A stretch of 64,000 nucleotides of DNA. Origin: Manduca sexta. Taxonomy: Eukaryota > Arthropoda > Insecta > Lepidoptera > Sphingidae. Under the pieces are notes generated by a model. It was not told the origin of the DNA and searched no databases. It saw only the letters and a program-made list of their open reading frames with translations. The position numbers were made by a program, and so were the translations under genes. Below, one piece after another: positions 1 to 12,600 of the stretch. The stretch lies in assembly GCF_014839805.1 (NCBI RefSeq), contig NC_051115.1, positions 1,107,600 to 1,171,599 of the forward strand. The letters run 5' to 3'. The stretch's first letter is position 1, and each line of letters opens with the position of its first letter.

Positions 1-90
1 TGTCCTCTATTAAATGCATAGATAATTCCCTGAATTAAATATACAGTGTGTGATATGACAAAAATCTTTTCCACACACTAAATTAAAAAA

Positions 91-304
91 CTGCCATGCT
101 AAGCTCATAAGCGGTATCGCTAAAAAAATCGAAAACTTGATTTTTATGTTGTCAGATAGCTTAAAGAAATACCCATCCAATGAACTCACCTAAATAACGG
201 TATCTTATTTAGAACTTGTTAAAAAATCTTAAAATAGTTTCTCTATCTCACTTTTACATACAAAACTATAAAACTATATTTACAAAACTTTGATTATCTC
301 AAAA
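91..304. mobile_element. MITE family A, copy 1 (right end lost)
   Basis: Begins with CTGCCATGCTAAG, the terminal inverted repeat of the fuller copy at 44094-44329, and follows that copy's interior. The right terminal repeat is missing where a tRNA-derived SINE begins at about 305. Non-autonomous DNA element; no coding content. Confidence 0.65.
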
Positions 305-556
305 TAAGTGCCTCAGTGGCATAGTTGTACTGCATGCGGGGTATGGCAGTGCTCTGAGATCGTGGGTTCAAATCCCGGGTCGGGTGAAGTAATATTTGGG
401 TTTTTCTACTTGGTATCAGCCCGGAATCTAGAATTCGTTTCTGGTATGGCGATAGTTTTCCTCCTATAGCATCATAGGTCGGAACACACTTAGCAAAAAG
501 CAAGTAATCTGGTTGCGTCTCTGCATACCCTTTCAGAGATGAATGTGTGATGTGTT
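305..556 (+). mobile_element. tRNA-derived SINE (family S1)
   Basis: Has a pol III B box GGTTCAAATCC at 365-375 and an A-box-like stretch about 50 bases upstream, followed by a non-tRNA body. Diverged relatives lie at about 43290, 47985 and 52405. It is not a functional tRNA gene: there is no complete cloverleaf and the body continues past the tRNA part. It interrupts the MITE to its left. Confidence 0.65.
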
Positions 557-657
557 TATTTTGTTTTTGGATAAGAATTTTTTTTGCATACTAAATTCAT
601 AAATAATGTAGTTAGAACAGTAATTACATTTTTAAAATAATTTACATTTAATTTCAG

Positions 658-3600
658 TCTTATACACGAGAAAACTTCATTTGTTGGGAGTGTAACAGCA
701 TGATAAAGAAGTTTTATAACTTCAAAGTCCGTTGCAAGCAAGCTGAACTGGCTCTCGGTAATTACAGCAAGGTGAGATGTTGATCAAATTTTATATGTAG
801 TCTACTGTTGCGCCATCACTGTGAACTGCGCAGACGCAGGTAGATTTCGGGGGCAGGTTCCAACCGCTTGACCGGCAGCCGCGCGCCGCCTGTCACTCTC
901 GGATGTGGTCACAATTGAGCAGTTTATTTGTTTTACTTAAATTATTAACGTATAGCGGTGACTAGTAGCAGACTCCCCGTCCGCATAGGTCGCGGTACGT
1001 TGCCTGCACGATACACCTCGTAACGGCGAGTATCCGAAACAAGGTGTATCCAGGCGCCGCACGTGACATCTTCCCGACCAATGGGGTGAGCCTGCGCGCT
1101 CACCGGGGCGAGTCACGTGGTCCATGGCGCGCGAGTGTACTTAGGTGAAAGTTAGTTGTTAAGAGCATTAAAGTTTACGCTGCAATATTATGGACTCTTA
1201 CTGAAGCTGACCCACCCCGACTATAAACGGTATTTAAACCTATGTACTACAGTCCACATAATATGTTTTATTTGCAAGTCCGATCAATGGCCTAATTGCC
1301 TATAGTGTTAAGACATACATAAACATAAAAAAAATTGTACCTATGTATATTATTATTAAAAAAGACTTAAAAAAAGAGCGTATTCCCATCCAAAATGCCG
1401 GCAACGTATCTCTATGCCCCCAGTATGGCAGATGTTCATGGGCAACGGTAATCACTTATCAACAAGTGGACCATATGCTTGTTTACACCGTATATCATAA
1501 ATAAAATATTGCTGAAGAGTTTGTTTGAATGCTTATCTCTGGAACAACTGGTTCTAATTGAAAAAATCTTGTGTTGGATAGCCCATTTATTGAGGAAGGC
1601 TATAGGCTGTATAACATCATGCTATGTTCAATAAGAGCAGAAAATCAACGAAAAATGTTGCAAAATATTTTTTTCCCAAAGAACAAAATCTCAGCTGCAA
1701 AGTGCTCTAGTTGTAGTATGAAGATTTTAAGTTAAGTGAAAATATCAATTAAATAGATTATAGAAACACTCACTACATCTGTAATTCGTTTTACAGCAGT
1801 GTAACTAACACATAGGGTGAGTTTTGTGTACCTGTCACACCAGGGGCCTTATTCTCTATCCTGCACGTTATTTTGACAGTGCGTAACAAGCACGTGACAC
1901 AACGCATCATGTTTAGGACTATAGAAATTTGGCTTACAGAATACCATTCCACGCACATTTCTCGGAGATAACATGACACGGCCGCGTTACGCGTTTACAC
2001 TATCATACAGAATAAGGGCCCAGTTGTGTGAGCCACACTAGCGTTGCTCTAATTTTCACACGAGGCGCGTTAGTGCGCTCATCTGCGCTATCCAAGCACA
2101 AGTAAGTTACGAGAGAGATTATACATTACTTGCTTCAGCCTACGACTCCGTCCGCGTGAAGAAGTGTTTTCCAGGATAGATATATTCCCGAGATAAAAAA
2201 TACAGCACTCACGTGTAATATAGCATTATATTAGTAAAAAAAATCAAAATCTGTTCAGTAGTTCCCGAGAATAGCTCGTTCAAAAAAACTCTTCGGTTTT
2301 ATATATTTTTATAGATTTGACGCCGCAGCCACCGCGTTTATGCAATGGAAAGTTCGATAGCTCATTTGATCTAGCCTTTACGTTTACAGAAACTGAAGTC
2401 TCTATCAACCCTCGCACAATCAACAAAGACATATTATGATTACCATTTTAACTACAACGATCCTCTCACAGACTGTGATTTGGAAAAAACTTTAAGCGAA
2501 ATCAAAAATGAACCAGACAACACAGATACGGATACTAAAGACAATAGCAATGTGTACGTAGCAAATATATTACCTATATCTAATGTGGATAAGGTTGAAA
2601 TTCATAAAGAAGATCTGAATAACACAGAAGTAGCTAAAAGAAAAAGGAAAGGTACAAAAATTGATAAAACAAATGAAGACAAATTAGTGAAAGTTGAAGA
2701 TATAGAGAGAGTAGATACTAGTGTGGTTAAAAGAAGAAGGAAAGTAAGAAAAGATACAAACTATACAGACGACAGAGAATACGTTGAAAATATTGAAACA
2801 GATCATTCAGATACTGATATCGACAAATTAAAAGTTAATAAAGTTGAAAATGGTAAATTTGATAACGATTGCCAGAGTGAAGTTTTAGAGAAGTTTGATC
2901 TAGTGGCATTTACAGAGGAAGAGGTAATAAGGAATAGAGAGGAGAAGAGGAATCATCCGAATTACAAGAAGTTACCGTTCAAATGCGATTTGTGTGTACT
3001 CGGGTTTACAAAGGAAGGATATTATGTGCAGCATGTTAAGAAAAAACATGACGAGGTAATTACTAACTAGATATTATATTAATTTAACATCTTACAATCA
3101 TCATCAGCCGCTGTATGTCCAGTGCAGAACATGGACCTCTCCCAAAGATTTCCAAATCGACCTATTGTAAGTCCGCAGCCAGCATCCTGTGACTTTTGTT
3201 AGGTCATCTGTCCACCTCGTGGGAGGACGTGTGGTGACGCGACGCTTGCAAGTTCGTGGCCTCTACTCCTCCTCCTCTACTCCTCTAGAACCTTCGTGCC
3301 CCATCGGCAATCAGTTCTGCGAGCTATGTGCGCTGCCCACTTCCGCTTCAACTTGTTAATCCGATGGGCTATGACGGTGACTTTCGTTCTTCTACGCATC
3401 TTTGCATTTCTGATTATATCACGTAGAGAACCAAGCACAGTCCTCTCCATAGCTCGCCGAGCGACTGTATTCTTATACGGCCCATAGTTAAGGATTGCAA
3501 TAATATAATTGCAATAATCAAATTGATGTCTTGCAATACTGTTACTATAAGGTAGATCTCTCGTTTGCGAGTACACGGCTGGGCCTGGGTAGACCCCTAG

Positions 3601-6600
3601 CAAACTGAAAACTTCGGTGAAAACTGCATTCAATTCCAACCAGAAGTTTTTATGTGATGCGTGTGTATACAGAGAAAATTTATAAACTGTTGTTTTAGCT
3701 TACGTTGCCCTAAGAAAGACACCTCGTGTAAATATTTCTTCAATATTTTAATCATACGGGTATCGGCCTGTTACAATTTATAAGTCAAATTTTTTTTTTA
3801 GAGTATAGGCATCGACCTCTGTTCAGTCTGTGGCACTCGCTTCCCGACTCTACGGGCGATGGAGCGGCACAAGCGCAAGCACTATTCCTGCTATCGGTGC
3901 AGATTGTGCAAATATGTGACATTGGAACTTTGGTCCGCCGTGAACCACTGTCGCGTGAAGCACTGCAACGATACAGCGAATAGTATACACTGCGCGCAGT
4001 GCCGGCATGTGTGCAGGTATGATACGATATTGATACGACACGATTTCGATACGACAGGATATTGATCCGACACGATATCGATACGACACGATATTGATAC
4101 GACACGATGTCGATACGACACTGATATAGATACTATGATACCTATTTGCCGAGATATCTCACCATTCAATAAATCAAATTTTATTAAAGAAAGTAAAATC
4201 GAACATTTTTCTAAACAGAGGAAATTAGAAGCTTTGTTTTATTTGGAATTTTGAGCATCATTTATCTATAAATTTGAAATTTGTTATTATAAGTATTCAT
4301 GATTCCCCCTTTATTTATCGTTACGGAGTTAATATTTTTTTTTTTACAAAAAACAAACTATCATCCGTTATATAATTCAATATGTGCAACAAATACAACG
4401 TGTAATAATAAGCCAGCGATATATTGACGATGTAATATCAACTATGTAAGGGGCCGTTCAAATATTACGTAACGCAATTTTTGAAGATTTTTGACCACTC
4501 CACCCTATGTAACGCGTCGTAACGTTTCCCTGTACGCCCCCGGTCCCTTCCAAAAGTTATGTAACTCTAGAGACAATTTTTTGGAATATTCCCAATATCT
4601 TACGCAAAATATCGGAACATCGCTAAAATACCTTTGTTATTGTTCGAAAATAAAAATACCAATGTTACATAACGCTTTGTAGGAGATCCCCCTCCCGCCC
4701 CTGTAACGCATCGTAACGTTTTACAAGAACCAAAATTGCGTTACGTAATACTTGAACGGCCCCTAAGCGATATGTGATGTATTTCAGGACACCTGAAGAT
4801 CTAGCCGAGCATGTAAGGTCTGAACATTCGGTGCATTGTAGCGACTGTGGGGAGAAGTTTAAAGGACCGCACTCGCTGCGAACGCATCAAAGGTATACTG
4901 CAAATACTTTACATCGTTTATGTGTTCCTAGTACCTGAAGACTTTCCCCCTTATTCATAGACGTTATTTATCTAAGGACGGAGCATTGCTGTTATAACAA
5001 GTTTCTTAGTGCTGACGGCATGGTAGCCTTCACAGTGCGTAGACATAGGGCGGTTGTAAATGGCTAATATTGTATCTCAATCCGTCTTCGTCAGCACTAA
5101 GAAACAGACTTGTTATCACAGCAATGCTCCGTCCTTAGATAAAAAAAACGTCTATGAATAAGGGGGTTAATGTATACTATTATATAAAAGCTGAAGAGTT
5201 TGTTTGTTTGAACGCGCCAATCTCAGCAATTATGATCTTAATTGAAAAATTCCTCTAATATTAGAAAACCATTTATCGAGGCTATATAACACCACGCTGT
5301 GACCTATAGGAACGTGGCATTAACGAAAAATGTTGCAAAAACGGTTAAAATTTATTCTTTTTGAGACTTTCCGTTGCGTGCGCTGAGTAAATGGTTAAAC
5401 GCGTGCCTTCAAGTAGTTGTAGTGGTGTGTGTGAGGGCGAGAAAGCCTCTATAACTAAAAAGAATAAAAGCATTTTTCTTTCAGACGTATACATACGGTC
5501 AAAAGGGAGTTTACGTGTGACTTATGCAAGAAAACATTTATGAAGAAATCACGTTTCGAAACACATATGGTGTCCCACAACACTAGTATAGCTAAAAAGC
5601 TAGCGTATTGTAGTATATGTAATGTGCAGTATAAGAATATATATGTGTATAGAAATCATTTGAAAAACAGCACTAATCATTCGGAGAGGGCGTGAGTAAT
5701 TTTAAAATGTTTTTATATATTGATTCCTTACTAACCGAAGTTCGGCGTGGCGGCCAATCAACGGAGCCACGCAGGAGATATTATAGTGCACGAGTGTGCA
5801 ATACACAACACTCTCTGTCCCTTCTAACAGTCCAGTGAGATGGCAATCTGACATGACCAGAGAGACATCAGGCGCAGGAAGTAGCTTTACGTGCCGAGGC
5901 ACGGTGGTATCATCGCCAACTTCCTGACTCCGAGCTGCGACTGAGTCTTTTTTTTATGTTTTTTTACGATCTTATCGACAAAACTGTTAAACTCACCGAT
6001 AAATATGTACTACGTACTAGATTTGACATTCCTAACATTCACTGTGTTCAACTGAATTAAACTGCAATCCATTCAAACTGACTTAAGTATGATCATAATT
6101 GACAGCTTGTGGTTGTGTACGGAGTGGCGTTCATAATATAAGAATTCGAGTCTAAGTGTAAACCTAGATTTGAATAAAAAATATTAGTCAAATAAGTAAA
6201 ATTTCCGTTGTTCAAGGTAATAAATAGGTTATAACAGTGACGTTTCGGTTGCCATTTTAGTTCATATTTTGAACAAATAGTTTATATGGACGTTCGAGTC
6301 TATAGAATATACGTCAATGGTTCAAACTGGGAAACATTTTTTGCTCTGCCCGGAGCTTCGGGTCGGTTTTTTTTCGTTCGCATTGGGCCTTGCGTTCAGG
6401 GCCGCCATTATCCAGACATCTTAACATACCTCAAAATACTATATTACGTATTTTTTATTCTAGATACCCTTGTCCGGAGTGTAACAAGAAATTCGCGTCG
6501 AAAGTTTATCGGACGCAGCATTACAACTTCTATCATCTCCAGAAATCATCATACAAGTGTGATATTTGCAATAAGGTAATTGAACATCGTTGACTGCGGC

Positions 6601-9600
6601 ACAAATGAATTCAGGCGAACTAGTCCAATCAAATTAACATTGAAGGTAGGAAAAATTCGCTTAGAGCTGAAAATTGGTATAGCCGTTAAATACGTCATTA
6701 TCAATAAAATGACAAAAGTCCCCATCGATCCTGTGTGTGCAAAAAAAATTATTCAAGGTTAAAGGTCAAAAATTCCGCTTTTTCCCATTTTTCTCTGACA
6801 CTGGAGGTATTATCGAAAAATAAGTCAGACAAAAGTTGTAGATCATACAATTCTCTACAACAGTTGTTTTAATATTTTCTTTGTACGAATCACCGTTCGC
6901 GAGGTATCGCGATTTTAAAAGTTGAAAAACTTATACTCTTTATACCAATTTTCAGCTCTATGCGAATTTTTCCTAACTCACAGGTTTTTTATGTCTATTT
7001 GGACTGGACTAAACATACTTCTAAAATGACACTATGTGACACGTGTTATTAACACATTTGCTACAGCCTTGACACCATATGTGTTTTTAAGTGAGCAATA
7101 CTAGTGTGTCATTTCACATGATATATGTTAATAAAACATTTGCTCCAGCCTACACACTAAAAAAATAAAAAAAAAATAAAATACTTTATTTATCACGTAG
7201 GCAAACAAAGTTGCACTTATGATACGTCAAAACAAAGAATAAGAATAATTATTATTTCTAAACAACTATTAAGATCACTTATATAACTATGGAGATTTTA
7301 AATTAGGGATAAAGTTTATACAAAAGACTAGGTACAAACCGAAGTAACCAGCTCGGGCTGGCAAGTAGGGGGAAATAGAAGGGTAACGCGTCGCGATCCT
7401 CACCGGTGAGGACATGAGCCCTAGCCTAGCTAACCTACCAGCCTTTCACTAGCTACCTAAGTGATGACTACCCGAAGAAGAAAGGCAGAAAGAAACTCCG
7501 GGCTTTCTTTTTGTCATCAATTGTTCAGTACTTCTTTTGTATTTTTTTCCAAGTCTTTCTTGTACATAGTCACAATAGTTATATAAGCTAATGCACGCAC
7601 ATCACCGTTAACATGGGATAAGATGAAATCCAATCGACAACCTGGAGCGGCATAAAATAAAATTAGCGATGGCAAATAAAAGAGAACATAGATTCATACT
7701 TAAATAACGGCGTACAGCGTGCATTCGCCTACATTTACAATCATAGTTTTCAATCATGAGAAAAGAAAAAAAAATAGTGATATTGAACAGGCAAACACAA
7801 CATGATCGGGTGGTCGTCTTTCAAAAATTACATTTCATTAAGATATGATATGATTATGTCAAATTAGAACTATAGAAATGTCATTATTATAAAAAAAAAA
7901 AGCATGTGAGACATGTAACAAAGACATTTTAGGCAGTTAATTAATTACTAATGTGTGCTAACATGGTGGGTCATTGTGTGCAGGACAAACTTTCCAAACC
8001 GTCTTATCATTAAGGTAATCAGATACAGTATAGTATCCTTTACACATTAATTCACGCTTAAGGTGGTAGCTCAAGGTCCATTTTCATACATTTTGTTTCG
8101 GCTTTAATCTGGGTAACTAAACAAGTATTGGCAAGTAAAGAATTTAAATTCACGTCTAGTTAGTGATTAGTTCTCGCAGTTGAAGAAAAATGTAAAAATA
8201 ATTAATAATCATGGATATTTCGGCCTTTAAAATTTAATATGACGAAATTTTAAAGGCAGAAATATCCATGATTATTAATTATTTTACATTTTCTTTCAAC
8301 TGCGAGAACTAATCACTAACTAGAATTTAGTTACAAAAACCATGAAAATGGACCTTGAGCTACCACCTTAACATAACACTTGAATTTTTGTTCGGTCAAA
8401 TTGATAACTTCGAAGGGAAGTTTATTATAGAACTTAATGCTATTAACTAAGAAAGATTTATTGGTTTTACAGAGCCTATGATTAGGGACAACCAATTTAT
8501 TTTTATTTCTGGTATTTAGACTATGCAAGTCACTGTTTTTAATAAAAGTACTAAGGTTTTTACGTACGTACATTATATTCTGAAAAATATATTCGGCCGG
8601 CAAAGTCAGTATATTCACCTCCTTAAACATTTGCCTAAGGGAATCATGAGAGCGAAGGTTGTAAATAGCTCTAATCGCTCGTTTCTGCAAGATAAAAATG
8701 GTCTGCAGATCTGCAGCAGAGCCCCACAGAAGAATACAATAGGACATAATGCTGTGGAAGTATGCAAAATACACTAGCCTTGCCGTAGCCACGTCAGTTA
8801 ATTGTCTAATCTTCCTAATAGCAAACACGGCAGAGCTCAGTTTACTAGAATTTTTTTGAATATGGGGGCCCCATTGCAATTTACTATCGATTGAAACCCC
8901 GAGGAAGACCGTTGAGGGAACTAATTCTAATTTATCCCCATCTAAATCAATATTTAGTTCCTTTTTTTATTCAGTAACGAAAATCTGACACATTTCGTTT
9001 TTGCGGCATTTAAAAGTAAATTATTAGAAGAGAACCAGTCAGAAATCAAACTAAGTACTTTTATGTGGCTCACCGAGATTCTCATCCCTTCTATTTAACT
9101 TAAAAATAATCGAAGTGTCGTCAGCGAACAATACTACATCTGCCATATTATCAACCATGTAAGGCAGGTCATTTATGTAAACTAAGAATAGGAATGGACC
9201 CAATATGGAACCCTGGGGAACCCCAATTCTAACTGCGGACCCGGCAGAGGAGACGTTGTCGATAAATACTTTTGATTTCGACCTGATAAATATGAAGATA
9301 TTAGTTTAAGTCCAATTCCTCTAATACCATAATAATGAAGCTTTAAAATGAGGGTTTTGTGATCGACGCAATCGAATGCCTTGGAAAGATCACAAAAGAC
9401 CCCCAGTGCATCCTGGGATCCCTCCCAAGCATCTAACACAGCTTTGACTAAAGCACGTCCAGCATCTTGCGTGGATCTGCCTTTTGTAAAGCCGAATTGT
9501 CTATTATGTAAGATCCCATTTTTATTAAAAAACACCAGCATTTGGTTAAGCATTAGTTTTTCAAATACCTTACTTAAGGCTGGTAAAATAGAAATAGGTC

Positions 9601-12600
9601 TGAAATTAGAGGGGGTGTTAGAACAACCTGCTTTAAAAATTGGTACTACTTTACTAACCTTCATAAGATCAGGAAATATGCCGTCTCTGACGCAGCAGTT
9701 AAAGATTTCCGCAAGAATTGGGGCAATGTTGTCTATTACTGACTGCAACGCTTTAACAGATAAACCCCATAGGTCTTCAGTGCTTTTTATGTTTAAGCTC
9801 TTAAATACTTTTATTATATCAGAGTGCGTGACAAACTCAAATTCGAAATTTGGAATCGACAGATCAACATTTTGTTTTAAGAACGACTCAGCTGCCTCTG
9901 GTGAGGATGGCAGACATTTTGTCGTTTCAAAAGGTATGTTAGTAAAAAATGTTCAAAGTAATTAGCTATTCTATATTTATCTGAAACTAGCTCGTCATTA
10001 ATGTTCAATAAAATCTTGTCATTAGTTTTATTTTTGCCAGTTTCAGTATTAATAATTTTCCAAGTAGTTTTAATTCTATTATCTGAGTTTTTAATATGAC
10101 TACTGATATAGGCAGCTTTAGCATACCTACATACACGTTTAAAAATTTGAGAGTATGTTCTCACATAATTATTAAATTCGACATTGGGTGTAAAGGACCT
10201 TCTGTCATATAATTCATAGAGAACATCTCTACTACGTCTAATACCGTTTGTTGCCCAAGCACTGAATGATATTTTATTTTTTAGTGGCACTGATTTTACA
10301 CTACATGTTTTATTAAATATGTTTGTAATACCATTTAATAATGTTTTAAACATATTATTTGGGTTGTCTGAACCGCAAGTCAGCATAGGCAACACCAAAT
10401 TAAGCCTAGCACTAAATTTCTGTAGATTATATTGGGTTAGGGGTCTAAATTGTACTATGTTCTTACTTCTATTGCTTTTACAATTCAGTTTGACCATTTG
10501 ACATGTGTGGTCTGATAATAATTCTTTAGAGTTAATTTTAAAATTTGAAATAACATTATCAATACAGGTAGCTGAAGTTGTAGTTAATCTAGTCGGCTCG
10601 AGAAATTGACAGTTTAGATTAAATGATTGAAGTAAATTCAAAAAAAGTCTTTTATCTGTGGAATCCACTAGCAAATCTATATTAAAGTCCCCACAGACTA
10701 AAATATTACTCATTTTAAGTTTTTTAAGAATATCCTCCATTTTAGAAATAAATGCCAATATACTTGATGAAGGAGGCCTATATACACACAATATAATATA
10801 ACCACTGGTCTCTGCACACGCGACCTCACACACTCGTTCTACAGAAAGTTTTACAATATCCTGCCTATCCTTGTGAGAGACACCATCCTTGATGAGGATC
10901 ATGGTGCCTCCACCTTCTGCTGATATCCTAAAGAACGAGCTGGCGACTCTGTAGCCACTAACACTAAATGCCATTTTATCTGCTTTTAACCATGTCTCCG
11001 TAAAACATAAAATATCAATATTATATTTTTCTGCTAATAATTCTATGTCAAGTATTTTGCCAGAGAAACGATTTATATTTTGATGAGTTAATATTAAGTC
11101 ACTTTTCTCTGTTGTCATAACTAATTGTTTAAATTATTTACTACACTTATATTAGTAATACTACTAAAACATGTAGTAATGGAGGACTTCGTCATAGTAC
11201 TTATGACTGAGTTAATATTAAATGCTAACAATGTAGCAATCTTAACTTTAACTAATTTTGACAGATACATAGTATCTCTAGTCAATGAAAATCTACAATT
11301 GTCTGTAAATTTATTTATGTCAAAAATAACAGTTTATCACTATAGTGACTTACTAAAAATTGCATATGATTGTTTAACATGTGAATGTGCTTATTTAACC
11401 TGTCTGGTACATTGGCCAGAAAGGGAAATGCACATAATATTACTTTTTTACAATTTAATTTGGTCATAGAGGCAATGCTTTCTGTAATATCCCTTTTACA
11501 TAAGTTCTCACTATTGCCCACTAAAAGAGCAATACAAGACTGAGAACTATATTTTTTTTTAAGTGTACTATATGTGTTTTTAAGTGAGCAACACCAACGC
11601 AGCAGCACAAGACATCCGGATTAACTTAATGTCTGCAAGAGCTCGCGAGCATACGTCTAGACTTACAAATCTATACTATTATATAAAGCTGAAGAGTTTG
11701 TTTGTTTGTTTGTTTGTTTGAACGCGCTAATCTCAGGAACTACCGGTCCAAACTGAAAAATTATTTTTGCGTTGGATAGCCCTTTGTTCGTGGAGTGCTA
11801 TAGGCTATATATCATCACGCTATACCCAATAGGAGCGGAGCAGTAATGCCTAATCTCAGGAACTACCGGTCCGAACTGAAAAATTCTTTTTGCGTTGGAT
11901 AGCCCTTTGTTCGTGGAGTGCTATAGGCTATATATCATCACGCTATACCCAATAGGAGCGGAGCAGTAATGGCTAATCTCAGGAACTACCGGTCCAAACC
12001 GAAAAATTCTTTTTGCGTTGGATAGCCCTTTGTTCGTGGAGTGCTATAGGCTATATATCATCACGCTATACCCAATAGGAGCGGAGCAGTAATGGCTAAT
12101 CTCAGGAACTACCGGTCCAAACTGAAAAATTCTTTTTGCGTTGGATAGCCCTTTGTTCGTGGAGTGCTATAGGCTATATATCATCACGCTATACCCAATA
12201 GGAGCGGAGCAGTAATGGCTAATCTCAGGAACTACCGGTCTGAACTGAAAAATTCTTTTTGCGTTGGATAGCCCTTTGTTCGTGGATTGCTATAGGCTAT
12301 ATATCATCACGCAATACCCAATAGGAGCAGAGCAGTAATGGCTGATCTCAGGAACTACCGGTCCAAAGTGAAAAATTCTTTTTGCGTTGGATAGCCCATT
12401 GTTCGTGGAGTGCTATAGGCTATATATCATCACGCTATACCCAATAGGAGCGGAGCAGTAATGGCTAATCTCAGGAACTACCGATTCGAACTGAAAAAAT
12501 ATTTTTGTGTTGAATAGCCCTTTGTTTGTGGAGTGCTCTAAGTTATATATCATCACGCTATGACCAATAGGAGCGGAGCAGTAATGGCTAATCTCAGGAA

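Larger units (their letters stand above)
7100..11569 (-). mobile_element. Jockey/CR1-group LINE, inactivated
   Basis: Minus-strand non-LTR retrotransposon in intron 6576-13456 of gene 1. In element order: 5' region at about 11569, endonuclease ORF 11118-9877, RT segments 9748-9182 and 8879-8331, 3' region to about 7100. A 22-bp direct repeat (ATATGTG...GAGCAA) at 7078-7099 and 11570-11591 fits a target-site duplication. Frame breaks near 9950 and 9270, plus an inserted fold-back element, mean it is dead. Clade assignment is by general motif resemblance only. Confidence 0.75.

Noticed and set aside
305..400. tRNA gene
   Set aside because: Only internal promoter boxes are preserved; no full cloverleaf, and the sequence continues as a SINE body with relatives elsewhere.
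3785..4169. Several minus-strand Tyr/Arg/Ser-rich frames
   Set aside because: They cross an exon of gene 1 and the GATACGACAC minisatellite; composition is that of the repeat.
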